Virus record (IMG/VR): IMGVR_UViG_3300028129_000070
Span: 1 to 22,605 of that record
Reading direction: 5' to 3' (one strand)
Origin: a virus
DNA length: 22,605 nucleotides
Part shown: in pieces, positions 6,283 to 17,600 of the stretch
How positions within the stretch are numbered: position 1 is the stretch's first letter
Layout of the letters: the number at the start of each line of letters is the position of its first letter
Position numbers and translations under genes: made by a program
The notes under the pieces: generated by a model
The model's database searches: none
The model's input: only the letters and a program-made list of their open reading frames with translations
Told to the model about the DNA's origin: nothing

Positions 6283-7833
6283 TTACTTATTGTGTTGTTC
6301 CAATATCTCTTTGATTTGGTTCATTATTATTTCATCTTTGGAGTATCTATCCACCTTAGACAAAAAGTTTCCTGCCACAGAGAAACCATTTAAGTTATCA
6401 GGGTCATTCTTTACCATCTCCCATAACTCATCATCTAATATCTTCATAGACACAACCCAACTACCATAAGGTGCAGTCTCTTCATCAAATCCTAATTGAT
6501 ATGCTTTATCACTTTCTCCTTCAATAATCCAACTCTCTACAACACCTGCTTCAACCTTGATACCATTATGTTCCAAATCAACATTCTTGTTGTTTGCTTC
6601 CAACATAAACTTCTCCATAAGTAATCTGATTGTTCTCTTGGTAAAGTATACATAGAACTCCTCATCCTTATTAGGGTCATATCTGAATATGGTCTCATTT
6701 GGAACCATTGCTAATCCTGTGATTATTCTTTTATCCTCATCAATTGATTGGAACTCAGTCTTCATTGACTTCATCTCAACATCACTTGATAACTGAATAT
6801 CTTTCATTCTTCTTCCTACCCACTTCAACATAGGGTCTCCACCCCATCCTAAGTAAGATATTGTCCCACATGAAATATTCTTTAGTTCATCATCTGTTAA
6901 TCTACCTCTACCTACCAACTCTCTTTCATTGTAGTATTCCCTTGCTCTACTCAAATAAGAGAAGGTTCTCTTCATAATGTTATCAGATAAACCTTTACCC
7001 TTCTCTATATCACCTGCTCTTCTCCTACCTGTTAAGGTCATACACTTTGCTGATGGTGTTTTTAATTCATTCAGTAATCTTGCTTTCTTAGCATTCTCTC
7101 TAGCAGTGATTGGATACCCTGTCCATTGTTTAAACTCATCTGTTGATAAGTTCTCCTTAACTTCTTTAGATACCCTCTGAACAGGTTTGTTAACCACCTC
7201 AGCTTCTGAACTTGGGTTCTGAACTTTAGGATTAACTTTTCTGTCATTAACTACTTGGAAATCAACCCTTTTCCACATATGCCTACAATTGTAAGACCCC
7301 TTGTTTTGGAATATATCATAATATCCAAACTCATCATTAGCCTCATTAGCAGTCATATACATAATGTCCTCAAATCTAAACAATGTGTTAGATTGTTGTC
7401 TCATCATATAACCACAGAAATCTCTATTCTTAGAGTCTGTAGGACCCTCATAATAAAATCTGACCCTTACCCTTTCATCTCCTGCTCCATAGTCTAAGAA
7501 ACTATCTGAGTCAGTCTTACCATCAATGTAAGACCTCTTAAGAAACTCATTGTTCATCTTCTTCATTATATCCAAATACTCTTGGTGTGAATCAACAACA
7601 ACATCCTTAAGTATTTTTGATTTCTTTAATATATCTTTACTCTCACCAATTTCCTCTTCTTCTAAAAGTTTGATGATTTCTGATTGTGTTTTTTTATCCA
7701 TTACCTTCTTATCATTCTTAAATGCTAAGAAATTTCTTTGGATTGCAGGGTCTGAAACAATTGAGATAAACTCAATTCCTGCCTCATCCTCTAAATCCTC
7801 AATGAATAATTCTATAATTTTTGGGTTTTTCAT
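6283..7833 (-). CDS. XkdF-type prohead protease with an inserted head-morphogenesis region
   Basis: This 516-aa protein appears composite. Residues 1-38 (KIIELFIEDLEDEAGIEFIS, then VSDPAI) match the start of XkdF-type phage serine proteases, and residues 368-490 match their main domain ('ITGLAMVPNETIFRYD', 'VDLEHN' at 418-423, 'VVESWIIEG', 'YGSWVVSMKILDDELW', 'GFSVAG' at 483-488). His-422 and Ser-485 are candidate catalytic residues by family analogy. Between these lie about 330 other residues. Residues 119-192 resemble the C-terminus of Mu F/SPP1 gp7-like minor head proteins (DFCGYMMR at 138-145, NCRHMW at 182-187, possible metal ligands). Residues 262-342 resemble a second phage-head module (CMTLTGRRRAGDIEKGKGLS, 'ISYLGWGGDPMLKW'). 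It starts 4 bases after the tape measure stop. It likely processes the prohead and helps assembly at the portal vertex. The separate parts are recognised by motif only. Confidence 0.75.
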   Translation of the reverse strand: MKNPKIIELFIEDLEDEAGIEFISIVSDPAIQRNFLAFKNDKKVMDKKTQSEIIKLLEEEEIGESKDILKKSKILKDVVVDSHQEYLDIMKKMNNEFLKRSYIDGKTDSDSFLDYGAGDERVRVRFYYEGPTDSKNRDFCGYMMRQQSNTLFRFEDIMYMTANEANDEFGYYDIFQNKGSYNCRHMWKRVDFQVVNDRKVNPKVQNPSSEAEVVNKPVQRVSKEVKENLSTDEFKQWTGYPITARENAKKARLLNELKTPSAKCMTLTGRRRAGDIEKGKGLSDNIMKRTFSYLSRAREYYNERELVGRGRLTDDELKNISCGTISYLGWGGDPMLKWVGRRMKDIQLSSDVEMKSMKTEFQSIDEDKRIITGLAMVPNETIFRYDPNKDEEFYVYFTKRTIRLLMEKFMLEANNKNVDLEHNGIKVEAGVVESWIIEGESDKAYQLGFDEETAPYGSWVVSMKILDDELWEMVKNDPDNLNGFSVAGNFLSKVDRYSKDEIIMNQIKEILEQHNK

Positions 7834-7837
7834 AATT

Positions 7838-10753
7838 CTATAATTTACTTCTATCAGCTATTCTTTTACTTATGACATTCTCTCTTTGAACTTCCTCAGC
7901 AACTACATATGTCTGTATAATTGGTATAGGGTTTATTGTTCCTGTTTGTGAATCTTCAAATGCTTCATTATCAAACCTACCTGTCTGACTAATAAGATTA
8001 TCTCCTCCACCTAATAAATTTGCTTGGTTAGCTAAAGCAAGTGCTTGTCTGTTTTGTGCAACACCCCTTGTAAGGACTATCTCTCCACCTTCTGCTTCAG
8101 AACCATCTCCCATCATAATACCACCCTGAGCATGTCTTGGTCCATCTAAGATACCACCTCTTCTAAGTTTCCTAGCTGCATTATACTGAGCCACTGCAAT
8201 ACCTAACTGAGCTGCTCCAATAACACCAGCAAGAGCCATTAAGAATGGATTAGGGAATACCTTAACTACATTCATTGCAGTCTGTGCAATAATCTGTAAT
8301 GAGTTTGCTAATAGGTCAGCAATCAGTGCCTTCTTTTTTAACTTCTTCTTCTCAGCCTCATATTCCTTCTCTAATTCTAATCTCTCCTTTTGATACTTCT
8401 TATCAATTCTGTTTTTTGCTCTAACATTATCACCTGCTTTGGTAAGGTCATTCTGATACTCCTCATCAAGTTTCTCAAATCTCTTATCAAATAAAGCATC
8501 TAAATAATCTAACTGAATGTTGGTAAGGTCATTAACTAAGTTTGCTATGTCTGTAGCAACCTGTGCTGCAGTGTTTAAGAAATTAGTTAGACCTTCACTC
8601 TGTTCTTGAAATCTATCCTTAGCTGACTGATTAACCTTATCACTAATATTTTCTTCAGTCTGAATATACATTTTCTCATACTCCTTAAGAAGTTTCTCCC
8701 TCTCATCTTGACTAATATTAGCAATCTTAATCTCCTCCTTCATTTTCTTGAAGGCTGCTAAGTTTTGTTCTCTTAATGACTTTTCATAGTCACTAGTATA
8801 CTCTTGGTCAAACCCATTGATTGTATCATAGAATGTTCTATAGTTATCTTCAACTATTGTTAATCTTTCTCTAGAACCTTCTTCTAAGTTTTGATTAACC
8901 TTATCCTGAACTTTTGATACTTCTTCATAAACTGCATCAATCTCATCTTCAATGTCAGATGTTGCTTTAATTAATGACTTAAGGTTTTTCTCAAATGCTT
9001 CATAACCCCTCTGTTGTTCACTAGTTAACTCACCTGTAATACCTTGTATCTTTTTGAAGGCTACCAATATAGAGTCCTCATAAGCTTCCTGTAATTCAAA
9101 GTTATATGGGTCAGCATAGAGGTCTGCATATGCTTTAGAAACCAATTTTCTTAACTCAACATCTCCACCTAATAGGTTAAATACTTGGATATAACCATTT
9201 TTGATTAATTTGGTAAGTGCATCAGTTGCTTCTTTTGTAAATCCTTTTTCAGATGCTTCTTTTAATACCTGTTCAGTAAATGTTATAAACCCATCACCAG
9301 GTAAACTTTCAAATCCTTCTTCTAACTCTTCTCTTAATGTTGAGAAGTAAAATCCAAATCTATCTGAAGGAACCTCAGCCTTTGTCAATGAATTAGTATA
9401 TTCTTCCAATGGACTTAAGATACCTGTTAATATTTGTTTCTGTTTGTCTAATTTATCATTTAACTTTTCTAACACCTCAACCTCAGGAGCAGTAGTCTGA
9501 CCTAATACCTCAAGAGCTCTGTTATACCTGTCATATGATTTGATAAGTTCATCAATAAGTTTTTTCTCTTTGTCTTTCTGTGTATTACCTTTCTTAGTCT
9601 CTTTAGCAGTCTTTCTTTTCTGAGTATATACCTTTGTCTCAATCTTGAATAGTTTCTCCATCTCAGTATTCAATAACCCCATAAGGTCATTCTGTTCCTC
9701 ATTCAACTCATTCAATTCTTCAGTCTTATTCTCAACATCAGATATTGCTTGATAATATTGGAAGAAGGCTGGATTACCTGTTGATTTTATACCATTCCAT
9801 AGAGTTTCATACCATGAGACATTCTCACCTAATTCTTGGTTCTCCTTTTTGATTGTATCAGTAATCTTCTCTTTGATAAGGTTTAATACTGCATCCACTC
9901 TAGCTTTCTGAACTGCTAATACAATACTATCTTCAACCCTCTCATTTAACATTCTAAGACTATCCTCATTGTCTAAGGTGATATCATTGGTTTCTATACC
10001 TAACTCCTTCAACCTTTCTAATGCAGTCTGTCTCTCTTCCTCTGACCTTGTAGTGTCTAATACTACATCTCTATACTTACCTAATAAGATGGTTGATGAT
10101 TTAGTCTCAGCACCAACCTCAGCAAGTTTCTTCTTTGCTTTATCTAACTGACTTACACTACCAAATATGGCTCCTGTAAGTTTGTCCCAATTAGCAACCA
10201 ATGCTCCCAATGCAATAATTATAAGACCAATCCCTGTAGCAGCTAAAGCAATTCTAAAGGCTTTAAGAGCTCCTGTTGAAGTTCCTACCACTAATGTTGT
10301 AATTGCTTGAACTGCTTGGTAGGCCTTCTCCTGTGCAATCCTCAGGGCTATCTGTCCTTGTAGTCTTGCTTCAGCTAATTGTCTCACCCCAATTGAGATA
10401 GCAATTGCTCCCTGAACCTTAGTTTGTATTTCAGCTAATTTCTCTGAATCAGCACCAAACAAAGCCAAGGCTCCTGCTCCAACTGCAAAGGCTCCTGCTA
10501 TACCCTCACCTAACTTAACAAAGGCTTCAGCCTTCTGTTGAGGTTCTAACCCTTCAAAAGTCTTCTCAAATGTTTTTAGTTCAGACCTTGCATTCTGTAG
10601 TTCTCCTGAAAGTTTCTTAAACCTTGCTGAACCTATATCTTCCTGTTTTAACTCCTCATTAAGTGATTGAATTGTTTCTTCCAATTCATTAACACTTTTG
10701 ATGGATTGTTCTACACCATCAACTTTGAGAGTAATACCTATTGTTTTAGCCAT
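7838..10753 (-). CDS. Tail tape measure protein
   Basis: This 971-aa protein sets tail length and later passes through the membrane during DNA entry. The N-terminus (residues about 10-65) is a coiled coil ('VNELEETIQSLNEELKQ'). Hydrophobic segments occur at about 82-100 (AGAFAVGAGALALFG), 160-188 (IALAATGIGLIIIALGALVA) and 830-860 ('NPFLMALAGVIGAAQLGIAV'). Most of the rest is Lys/Glu-rich helix, with a strong coiled coil just before the third hydrophobic stretch ('KYQKERLELEKEYEAEKKK'). The C-terminus has the tape measure ending pattern RRGGILDGPRHAQGGIMM and 'EAEGGEIVLTRG' near 870-895. By the usual rule of about 0.15 nm per residue the tail would be near 145 nm, which suits a siphovirus. 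It is unusual that the two giant tail proteins are transcribed before it and that the chaperone genes are about 9 kb away. It ends in TAG. Confidence 0.92.
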   Translation of the reverse strand: MAKTIGITLKVDGVEQSIKSVNELEETIQSLNEELKQEDIGSARFKKLSGELQNARSELKTFEKTFEGLEPQQKAEAFVKLGEGIAGAFAVGAGALALFGADSEKLAEIQTKVQGAIAISIGVRQLAEARLQGQIALRIAQEKAYQAVQAITTLVVGTSTGALKAFRIALAATGIGLIIIALGALVANWDKLTGAIFGSVSQLDKAKKKLAEVGAETKSSTILLGKYRDVVLDTTRSEEERQTALERLKELGIETNDITLDNEDSLRMLNERVEDSIVLAVQKARVDAVLNLIKEKITDTIKKENQELGENVSWYETLWNGIKSTGNPAFFQYYQAISDVENKTEELNELNEEQNDLMGLLNTEMEKLFKIETKVYTQKRKTAKETKKGNTQKDKEKKLIDELIKSYDRYNRALEVLGQTTAPEVEVLEKLNDKLDKQKQILTGILSPLEEYTNSLTKAEVPSDRFGFYFSTLREELEEGFESLPGDGFITFTEQVLKEASEKGFTKEATDALTKLIKNGYIQVFNLLGGDVELRKLVSKAYADLYADPYNFELQEAYEDSILVAFKKIQGITGELTSEQQRGYEAFEKNLKSLIKATSDIEDEIDAVYEEVSKVQDKVNQNLEEGSRERLTIVEDNYRTFYDTINGFDQEYTSDYEKSLREQNLAAFKKMKEEIKIANISQDEREKLLKEYEKMYIQTEENISDKVNQSAKDRFQEQSEGLTNFLNTAAQVATDIANLVNDLTNIQLDYLDALFDKRFEKLDEEYQNDLTKAGDNVRAKNRIDKKYQKERLELEKEYEAEKKKLKKKALIADLLANSLQIIAQTAMNVVKVFPNPFLMALAGVIGAAQLGIAVAQYNAARKLRRGGILDGPRHAQGGIMMGDGSEAEGGEIVLTRGVAQNRQALALANQANLLGGGDNLISQTGRFDNEAFEDSQTGTINPIPIIQTYVVAEEVQRENVISKRIADRSKL

Positions 10754-10797
10754 CTATGTCTTTTTATTAAATATATTTTATTCCCTTTTGATTATAT

Positions 10798-13700
10798 TTA
10801 TACAATCCTATAAACATGTTCTTTAGTGAATCTTTGATTATTATCTGTATAATTAACAAATATAGGTTCATTCACTGCATTACCATTAATATCTTCTGAT
10901 ATCATCACATAATTATTCATTATAGACATATATGTTCCTGATACAGATGGGTAAAGACTATCAACACATCTTGGAGCACTAGTATTAGGTGAGAAATATA
11001 TTGAATCAAAAGTATAACTATTTCCTGAAATTTGTCCTATTCCTGAGTATCTCCATCCAACTTGTCCTGATGAACCAAAGTCCCTATATACTTTAATGAA
11101 AAAGTTATATAGTTCATCCATATCAGTGGTTAAGTAAGATACAGGTCCACTGCAACTTATACTATCTAAAACACCAGTGTTATAAGGATTTGTTATTTGA
11201 ACATCAGGTGTTCTTGTTGAATCCTTACCAATTACTTTCCAAACTCTATTATGGTGTTCAGGATAATCAGGTCCTAAATAAACATATGTGTCTAAAGTTA
11301 AATTATTATCTAATGATTGACCATATAACCTTCTAGGATTAGTAATTCCACCAATGCTTAAATTTTGTATAGACCTAAATATTTCAGATGTAAAGTTTAA
11401 TCCTGAGATTGTTGTTTCTACAAAGTTGTTTGTTGTTTGCATTGTATAAGAAACTAAACCAGCATTTGGTCCACTAGTTGGTATAAGTGTTGAGGTAATG
11501 TTTACACCATCATAAATGTTTAGATATCTATCAGTATAGGTATCTAAAAGTTGTATATCAAAATTAATTAAAGTAGCATTATCTCCTACATCCCAAATCT
11601 GTATTCTATCTAAATAATCTATATCTGAAGGTCCACCTGTTAAACCAACATTTCTACCAGCATCCTCTAATATATAAATATTACCACTATCACCAAATTC
11701 ACAATCATAACAATTATTCCATAGTTCAGTAATATTTGTAGTAGTGTTTGGTGGTGTATAAGGTAGCACACCTCTATCAACAATTAAGTTATAATCCCAT
11801 CTATTATCAGGGGTCTGTGTCAACCTATAGATTATAGATGAAGTTATATTTAAACCATTAGAGTTGTCAAAAGTATATACTCCTGAACCAATCATAGGAC
11901 CTGAAGTATAGATTAAATCACCATCATTTGGTAAACCATTAATTCCATATCTTAATTCAAAAGTATTATCTAATAGGTCTCCCCTAAATGTCCAATTCCA
12001 TGAATACACACCTTCTATATTTAGAGTTTTTTCATATGGTCTTGGAAGGTTTCCAGACCCTCTGTCATGATATTCAGTATAATACCTATCATAAGTTTCA
12101 TTTCCATATACCTTAGTAATCTCATAACATACATCTTCAAATCCAGATTTATCAGTCTGAACACTAATACCAACTTCTAATGGTAGGAATGAACTATATT
12201 TAGCAACAAGCTCAACCTGTTCATCACATTTTTCTAATAAGTAGGTTCTTGTCTCCTTAATTGGTTCAGGTTCCTGTAGTATCTTAGTCAACTCAACCTT
12301 TGTCTTACCAGGGTCCATTAAATCATAATCAATAATCCTGTTAATTCTCCATTGAGTATTTCCAAACAGACCTGATATCTGTATCTTATCATTTAACTTT
12401 GTCTGTATAAACTCTTGAAATGGTAAGTTAAAATAAGCAGTTATTAATCTACTATCACTATCATATATATCAACAAAATATTCTTTCCAATATAACTCAT
12501 AATAGCTACCTGTCATATTTGAAGTATTAAAACCTGTCAATTGAGAATAATAGTTATTAACATTATTCCAACTTAATACCCTCTTATCTCTATCAATAAC
12601 ATCACTACCATATAGATATTGAGATATTGACATACATGGGAAGGTATAAAGTTGATATGATATATCATTCTCATCTCTCACCCAATAACTTCCTTGTGTG
12701 TTAAGGATTAAACCATTGTAGTATAATATTCTTGGGTTGGTAGCAAATGGTGATTTGTTACCAGCATCATCCTGTTCATATAGATGAGGTATAATAAATC
12801 TTGGATTACCATCCACACCATCACTAGGTGTAGGTGAGAATATAGTCTCAACCTCTTTTACTTTGGATAGTATCTGTGTATCAGCATCAAACAATACCTC
12901 ACCAAATATTTGGTTTTGATTGTCTTGGTATAGTTTGTTATATCTATCATCATCTTCAACATCATATAACTTCACATATCTATTGTCATTATCAACCAAT
13001 GGTTGAACAACAACATCTTTACCTGTGTCTAAGAAGTTTGTCCAATCTCTTACCACAACATCAGGAGCATTTACCCAATTGTTCCATGGCTCAATGATTA
13101 ACTTAACAGGGTCATCAGGGTCAGGGACAACAACCATATTATAATGTTGGAATATACCTTTTAAGAAATCCAATTGTGAAGTATCACAATTCATATTCTG
13201 ACTGATAAGAACAGATGAACCAATACCAGGTTCTGAAGGTGTATCATACAATAAGAATGTTGATAAGAAGTTTATTGTAGCATCACATGTATGTATTGCA
13301 GGACATGGTCCATTATCAACAATGGTTCCTGAATGTTGTGTAAATACAGGTGGTATATCAGGGTTAGCACATATAGTTTCAGGTGAACCAGCATATACCC
13401 TTAAGGTAATTGGTGTAGTATCATCCTCACACCCATAATAAGTTATGTCAGAGTGATTATTATCACTTGATGTTATTGTGTATTGATTACAATCTATAAC
13501 TCTCTTAGAAGTCCCAAAAGCTATTTGGTCTCCAACCTGCCATGTTTGACCAGGTCCTACCTGTATTGTAATATCTTTTGTAAAACTTACATTATCTACA
13601 TCACATTGATATCCTAAAAATCTTTCATTGTAATAACTAAGTGTTCCACCTCTTAGTCTTGTCCATCTATCATATAAGTGATAATATGGGTCTCCTTCAT

Positions 13701-14631
13701 ACTCACAACAATCAGTTGTTGATAAAGTATAATCAACCTTAAAAGAGAAACTACCCTCTCTGTCAAATGTATAGAAACCTGTAAAACTATTATATTGGTT
13801 AGATGTATCTGATATCTCAATATCAAATACTACATTGTGGTCTCCTACAGGTATAGCATCATCAGTAGATAAACTAGCATAGAAACTAATATCATCCAAT
13901 GTCTGAACCCCAAACTCACTTGAGAAGGATAAAGGCATATACAAGTTATTAAAGTCATCTGTATTCATAAAATCAGATTGGACCTCATATCCTGCTGATT
14001 CTATAATCTTCTCAATAACCTTATTAACTCTAATTGCTGGTTTGTAATACCAATAAGGTAATGCTGAACCTGGATTGTCAAATGAATAACCACTTAAGGT
14101 AAACTCAATATCAGGTATTACATCCTCATCATCATAACCATAATGTATAAATGGATATACAATATCACCATTAAACAATGCTAATGTCCATGAGTCCCTG
14201 ATATTATCAAATGTTAAATCATGTGTATACTCATTGAAGTTTAAATCACATAATGTTTTTTCTGATGTCTGTGATGATAAGGAACCAACCTGTGAATATA
14301 CCACAACCTCATAGTCAACCTTACCAACATTCACATACATCTTCTCCAATCTAAGTGAACCCACAATGATTACATTACCAGCATTGGTAATAGCACACTC
14401 TAAAGATTGTTTAGGGTCAAAAGAACTATCCTCAAGATTAATCTTAAAGATGTTCCCCATAACCTGATTGTTGAAAGCAGTTCCTGGTATTCTAAAAGTC
14501 TTTGTAAAGTCAGAAGCTCTCTTCTCAAACTCCTGAACTTCTAAGACTGACTTATTAAAATTGATGGACTCATTACCATAAAGGTCTAAATCCTTCCATG
14601 TATTACCTTCTCTAACTTTTAATACTAACAT
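10798..14631 (-). CDS. Giant tail tip / baseplate protein B, 1277 aa
   Basis: This 1277-aa protein is a large tail protein. The N-terminus ('LKVREGNTWKDLDLYGNESI', then 'LEVQEFEKRASDFTKTFRIP' and 'GTAFNNQVMGNIFKIN') matches a pattern I know from large tail proteins beside tape measure genes in Bacteroidota phages. Residues about 1-240 would form the tail-facing part. Next comes a beta-rich region with several cysteine pairs (TTDCCEYEG, 'DCNQYT'), then a section with 'NTQWRINRIIDYDLMDPGKT' near 765. Residues about 865-1135 hold a module also found in the neighbouring 1223-aa protein (see the repeat entries). The C-terminus is rich in Gly, Ser and Tyr and may be a carbohydrate-contacting surface. 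There is no signal peptide or membrane segment. The gap to protein A is 11 bases and to the tape measure 44 bases. A hub or tip role is inferred from size and place; no lysozyme or peptidase motif was visible. Confidence 0.7.
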   Translation of the reverse strand: MLVLKVREGNTWKDLDLYGNESINFNKSVLEVQEFEKRASDFTKTFRIPGTAFNNQVMGNIFKINLEDSSFDPKQSLECAITNAGNVIIVGSLRLEKMYVNVGKVDYEVVVYSQVGSLSSQTSEKTLCDLNFNEYTHDLTFDNIRDSWTLALFNGDIVYPFIHYGYDDEDVIPDIEFTLSGYSFDNPGSALPYWYYKPAIRVNKVIEKIIESAGYEVQSDFMNTDDFNNLYMPLSFSSEFGVQTLDDISFYASLSTDDAIPVGDHNVVFDIEISDTSNQYNSFTGFYTFDREGSFSFKVDYTLSTTDCCEYEGDPYYHLYDRWTRLRGGTLSYYNERFLGYQCDVDNVSFTKDITIQVGPGQTWQVGDQIAFGTSKRVIDCNQYTITSSDNNHSDITYYGCEDDTTPITLRVYAGSPETICANPDIPPVFTQHSGTIVDNGPCPAIHTCDATINFLSTFLLYDTPSEPGIGSSVLISQNMNCDTSQLDFLKGIFQHYNMVVVPDPDDPVKLIIEPWNNWVNAPDVVVRDWTNFLDTGKDVVVQPLVDNDNRYVKLYDVEDDDRYNKLYQDNQNQIFGEVLFDADTQILSKVKEVETIFSPTPSDGVDGNPRFIIPHLYEQDDAGNKSPFATNPRILYYNGLILNTQGSYWVRDENDISYQLYTFPCMSISQYLYGSDVIDRDKRVLSWNNVNNYYSQLTGFNTSNMTGSYYELYWKEYFVDIYDSDSRLITAYFNLPFQEFIQTKLNDKIQISGLFGNTQWRINRIIDYDLMDPGKTKVELTKILQEPEPIKETRTYLLEKCDEQVELVAKYSSFLPLEVGISVQTDKSGFEDVCYEITKVYGNETYDRYYTEYHDRGSGNLPRPYEKTLNIEGVYSWNWTFRGDLLDNTFELRYGINGLPNDGDLIYTSGPMIGSGVYTFDNSNGLNITSSIIYRLTQTPDNRWDYNLIVDRGVLPYTPPNTTTNITELWNNCYDCEFGDSGNIYILEDAGRNVGLTGGPSDIDYLDRIQIWDVGDNATLINFDIQLLDTYTDRYLNIYDGVNITSTLIPTSGPNAGLVSYTMQTTNNFVETTISGLNFTSEIFRSIQNLSIGGITNPRRLYGQSLDNNLTLDTYVYLGPDYPEHHNRVWKVIGKDSTRTPDVQITNPYNTGVLDSISCSGPVSYLTTDMDELYNFFIKVYRDFGSSGQVGWRYSGIGQISGNSYTFDSIYFSPNTSAPRCVDSLYPSVSGTYMSIMNNYVMISEDINGNAVNEPIFVNYTDNNQRFTKEHVYRIV
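11235..12035 (-). repeat. Shared tail module, copy in protein B
   Basis: Residues about 865-1135 of the 1277-aa protein resemble, in the same order, residues about 525-775 of the 1223-aa protein. Matching points are YSWNWTFRGD, GLPNDGDLIYTSG, GVYTFDNSNGL, IYILEDAGRNVGL and NRVWKVIGKDS. Confidence 0.7.
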
Positions 14632-14642
14632 ATATCTATATT

Positions 14643-17600
14643 TTAATAACCACCTAAAACTTGTAAAGTCCTAATCTCAGGTGATACTTGAACCTCCAAC
14701 TTTAATTGGAAAAGTTTTTGGTTCTTCTTATTTATAATTGTGTATTTTTTATTCAATATATTTACCCTGATAAATGCATCAGTTAACTCATCATACATCA
14801 TATGTTTTGGTGAGGTAAAGATATTCTCAAACCATTCTCTCTCCTCTTGGTTTATATAATCTGTTGTTAACTCATAAATGTCAGTAGCCTGTAAACTATA
14901 GTTGATAGTATCACCAAACTCTTGTTTACCTCTTACATAGGTGTCATTTAATGTTCCTAACTTATCTAAACCTGTAGACCTTGTAGTTCTCTTAACCTCT
15001 GTGGTCTTAAGACTTCTTGCTCTAAATCTGTAGTCATCCCATGTTCCAAACTTATTCAACCAAAATAATGAGTGTGCTTCATTTCTAAGTAAATCACCTG
15101 ATTCAATTAAGTGTGGTTCTTGATTACCATTTATCTGAACTAAGTTTCTGTCATATAACTTATATGATTCTTCTACTCTATCACTCTCTGTTTCACCAAA
15201 TAAATAACTAACCCTTACATCACCAAAGATTAAATCTTTGCTTTGCCATACTTGATAATCTGTATTACTATATGTATCTACCAACAACTCAACTCTACTC
15301 TGAAAAGATATACCAGAATCTTGGTCAGTGTTTGGAACTTCTTGAATACAATACATTCTTTTCCATCTCCCTTTATCTTCTGCTCTATACACATTCCTTC
15401 TTAAAGGACTTAAAGGTTGACCTGTAAAACCAGGAAATCCCATATATAGATTTGTATAGTTAGGATATGTTGATAATTCAGGATTATCTTTTACATATAC
15501 CATCATACTAACATGAATAAACATCTTACCTGATGGTGAATCAGCAACAACACCTGAGATTCTTTGGTTAGGTCCTATTAAAGTATCAGTCTCCCTTGAT
15601 AACATATAACTTAAATACCATGCTGGCATTCCTTGATAATATGATTGATACTCTGATGATAAAATAATATGACCACTATTTGGTTGAGCAGGTATGTTTC
15701 TCATATTACCTCTACCAACCTTTTGTTGATTTTGGTAATTACCTAAATAACCATATCCTTCTCCTGTGTCTTTATTCCATAAGTTTCCATTTACACCATA
15801 TGTAAAATATTGTGTATCTGTTAATGTGGTGTGAAATAAACCTGCAGGGAAACTTGAACTTGGACCCCATCCATTGATGTTTGTGGTGAACTTACCAGCA
15901 TTACCAACCTCTTCTTTAAGTAGGTTAAAGTTATTATCAAAATCATATAACTTAAGTTTCATTTGGTTAGCATTCTTAAGGGACTTGTCATTACCATTCA
16001 TAATTCTCCATACCTTTGTGTAAATTCTAGAACTACTAATGGCAGGTAAACTACTAGCTCTACCAATACCTGTATATACACCAGGTAATAATAAAAACTC
16101 ATCCATAGTAGCAGTATTAACAACAGGGTTAATTTGGAATGTCATTAATAGTTGTTCATAATCATCTCCACTATCCATAGAAATATTCTGACCAATAGTC
16201 TTAGAAGTTAATACTTCAATAACACTTCTTCCATTAACACCTGTATAATTTATACCTTCAAGACTTCTACCTGTTAAACTCTTTACCTCCTCATAGGTAG
16301 CAAATCTACTTTCATCAAGGTTATAAACCTTTAATGATGGTGCTAAGTTAAAGTTATATCTTGTTGTTGTTAAGTCATATTCTTCAGGTAAGTTTGAATC
16401 TAAACCAACAATTATTCCTGTATCATATTCATCATCTTGAAGTATAGCAAAATTATTACCCTGTGCTAAATTAGCAATAACAAGATTTGGGTCCCATTCA
16501 GGGTCTTCATATATGTTAACTTCATACTCCCATGCAGTTCCTGCATTTTCTCTATAGATATACATACCTAACCATAAACCATTAGGATTATCAAACTCAA
16601 AAACCCCTGTATCTGACATATACCCTGAATCATAGATTATATCACCATCAGTTGGTAATCCTTGAGCTGCATATGTTAATACAAATCTATCAGGGATATC
16701 AAAGAACTCCCATGTAAATCTATAAAAACCTGCTTGAGTATAAACTTGTGTATAAGGGTTTGCTCCCTGTTGACCTGAACCACTATATGTATTAAGTAAT
16801 GGACCTTGACCTTGACCTGTTCCACCAATTGGTGGTATATTACCTTGAAATCCTTCTACATTATCATATTGAGCTTTTGCATAACATGAGAATGTTGATG
16901 CTTGAGTGTTTGGTGAATTAGCATTTTCCTTATGGGTTGTAAGTTTCTCAATATCTTTAAATGAATTTAGGTTATTAAACCCTACCCAATTCTTATACAC
17001 TGAATTATCATCATTACTTTGTGCAATATACCTATAAGTTAATAACTCAGCTGGTCCTCTATAATCACATATCTTATCACCTTCCATATATTTTACTCCA
17101 TCAGGAGTAAACCTTCCAGCTACATTATACATAATATTTTCACCACCATATGTAAAATCTCCATCATAAGCATCATTAGTTATATTAACTCTACTACCTT
17201 CTTTAAAGGTATTGTATTTAACATATTCCCAACCTGTCTCAATCTTTCTTTGATTAGATTTACTAACACCTTCTCCTTGACCTGTAAACCTACCATCTCC
17301 ATAAATTTCATAATCAAATCCAAATGTGTCATATATTGGTTGGTTAAATACAGGACTATTAGGTTGGTATCTTACCTCATCAACTAATAAACCTGATGGG
17401 TCATAAAATTCATAACCTATGGTTTGTATTCTTTGTCTATAATTATTATATGGTTCAATCCTTCCAAATGGTTCTACAACCTCATCATCATTAGAGAAGT
17501 TTCTACCAATGGTTGCTCTATCATAGTTAGCAGGGTTTTGATTGTTATTATCACTTTTCTTATTCCATAATGTAATATAGTTGGTCTCATAGAATGAAGC

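Noticed and set aside
10322-10325. GGCC as another avoided site
   Set aside because: I found one copy here. It is rare, but low G+C and lack of CG already reduce GC-rich tetramers, so avoidance cannot be claimed.
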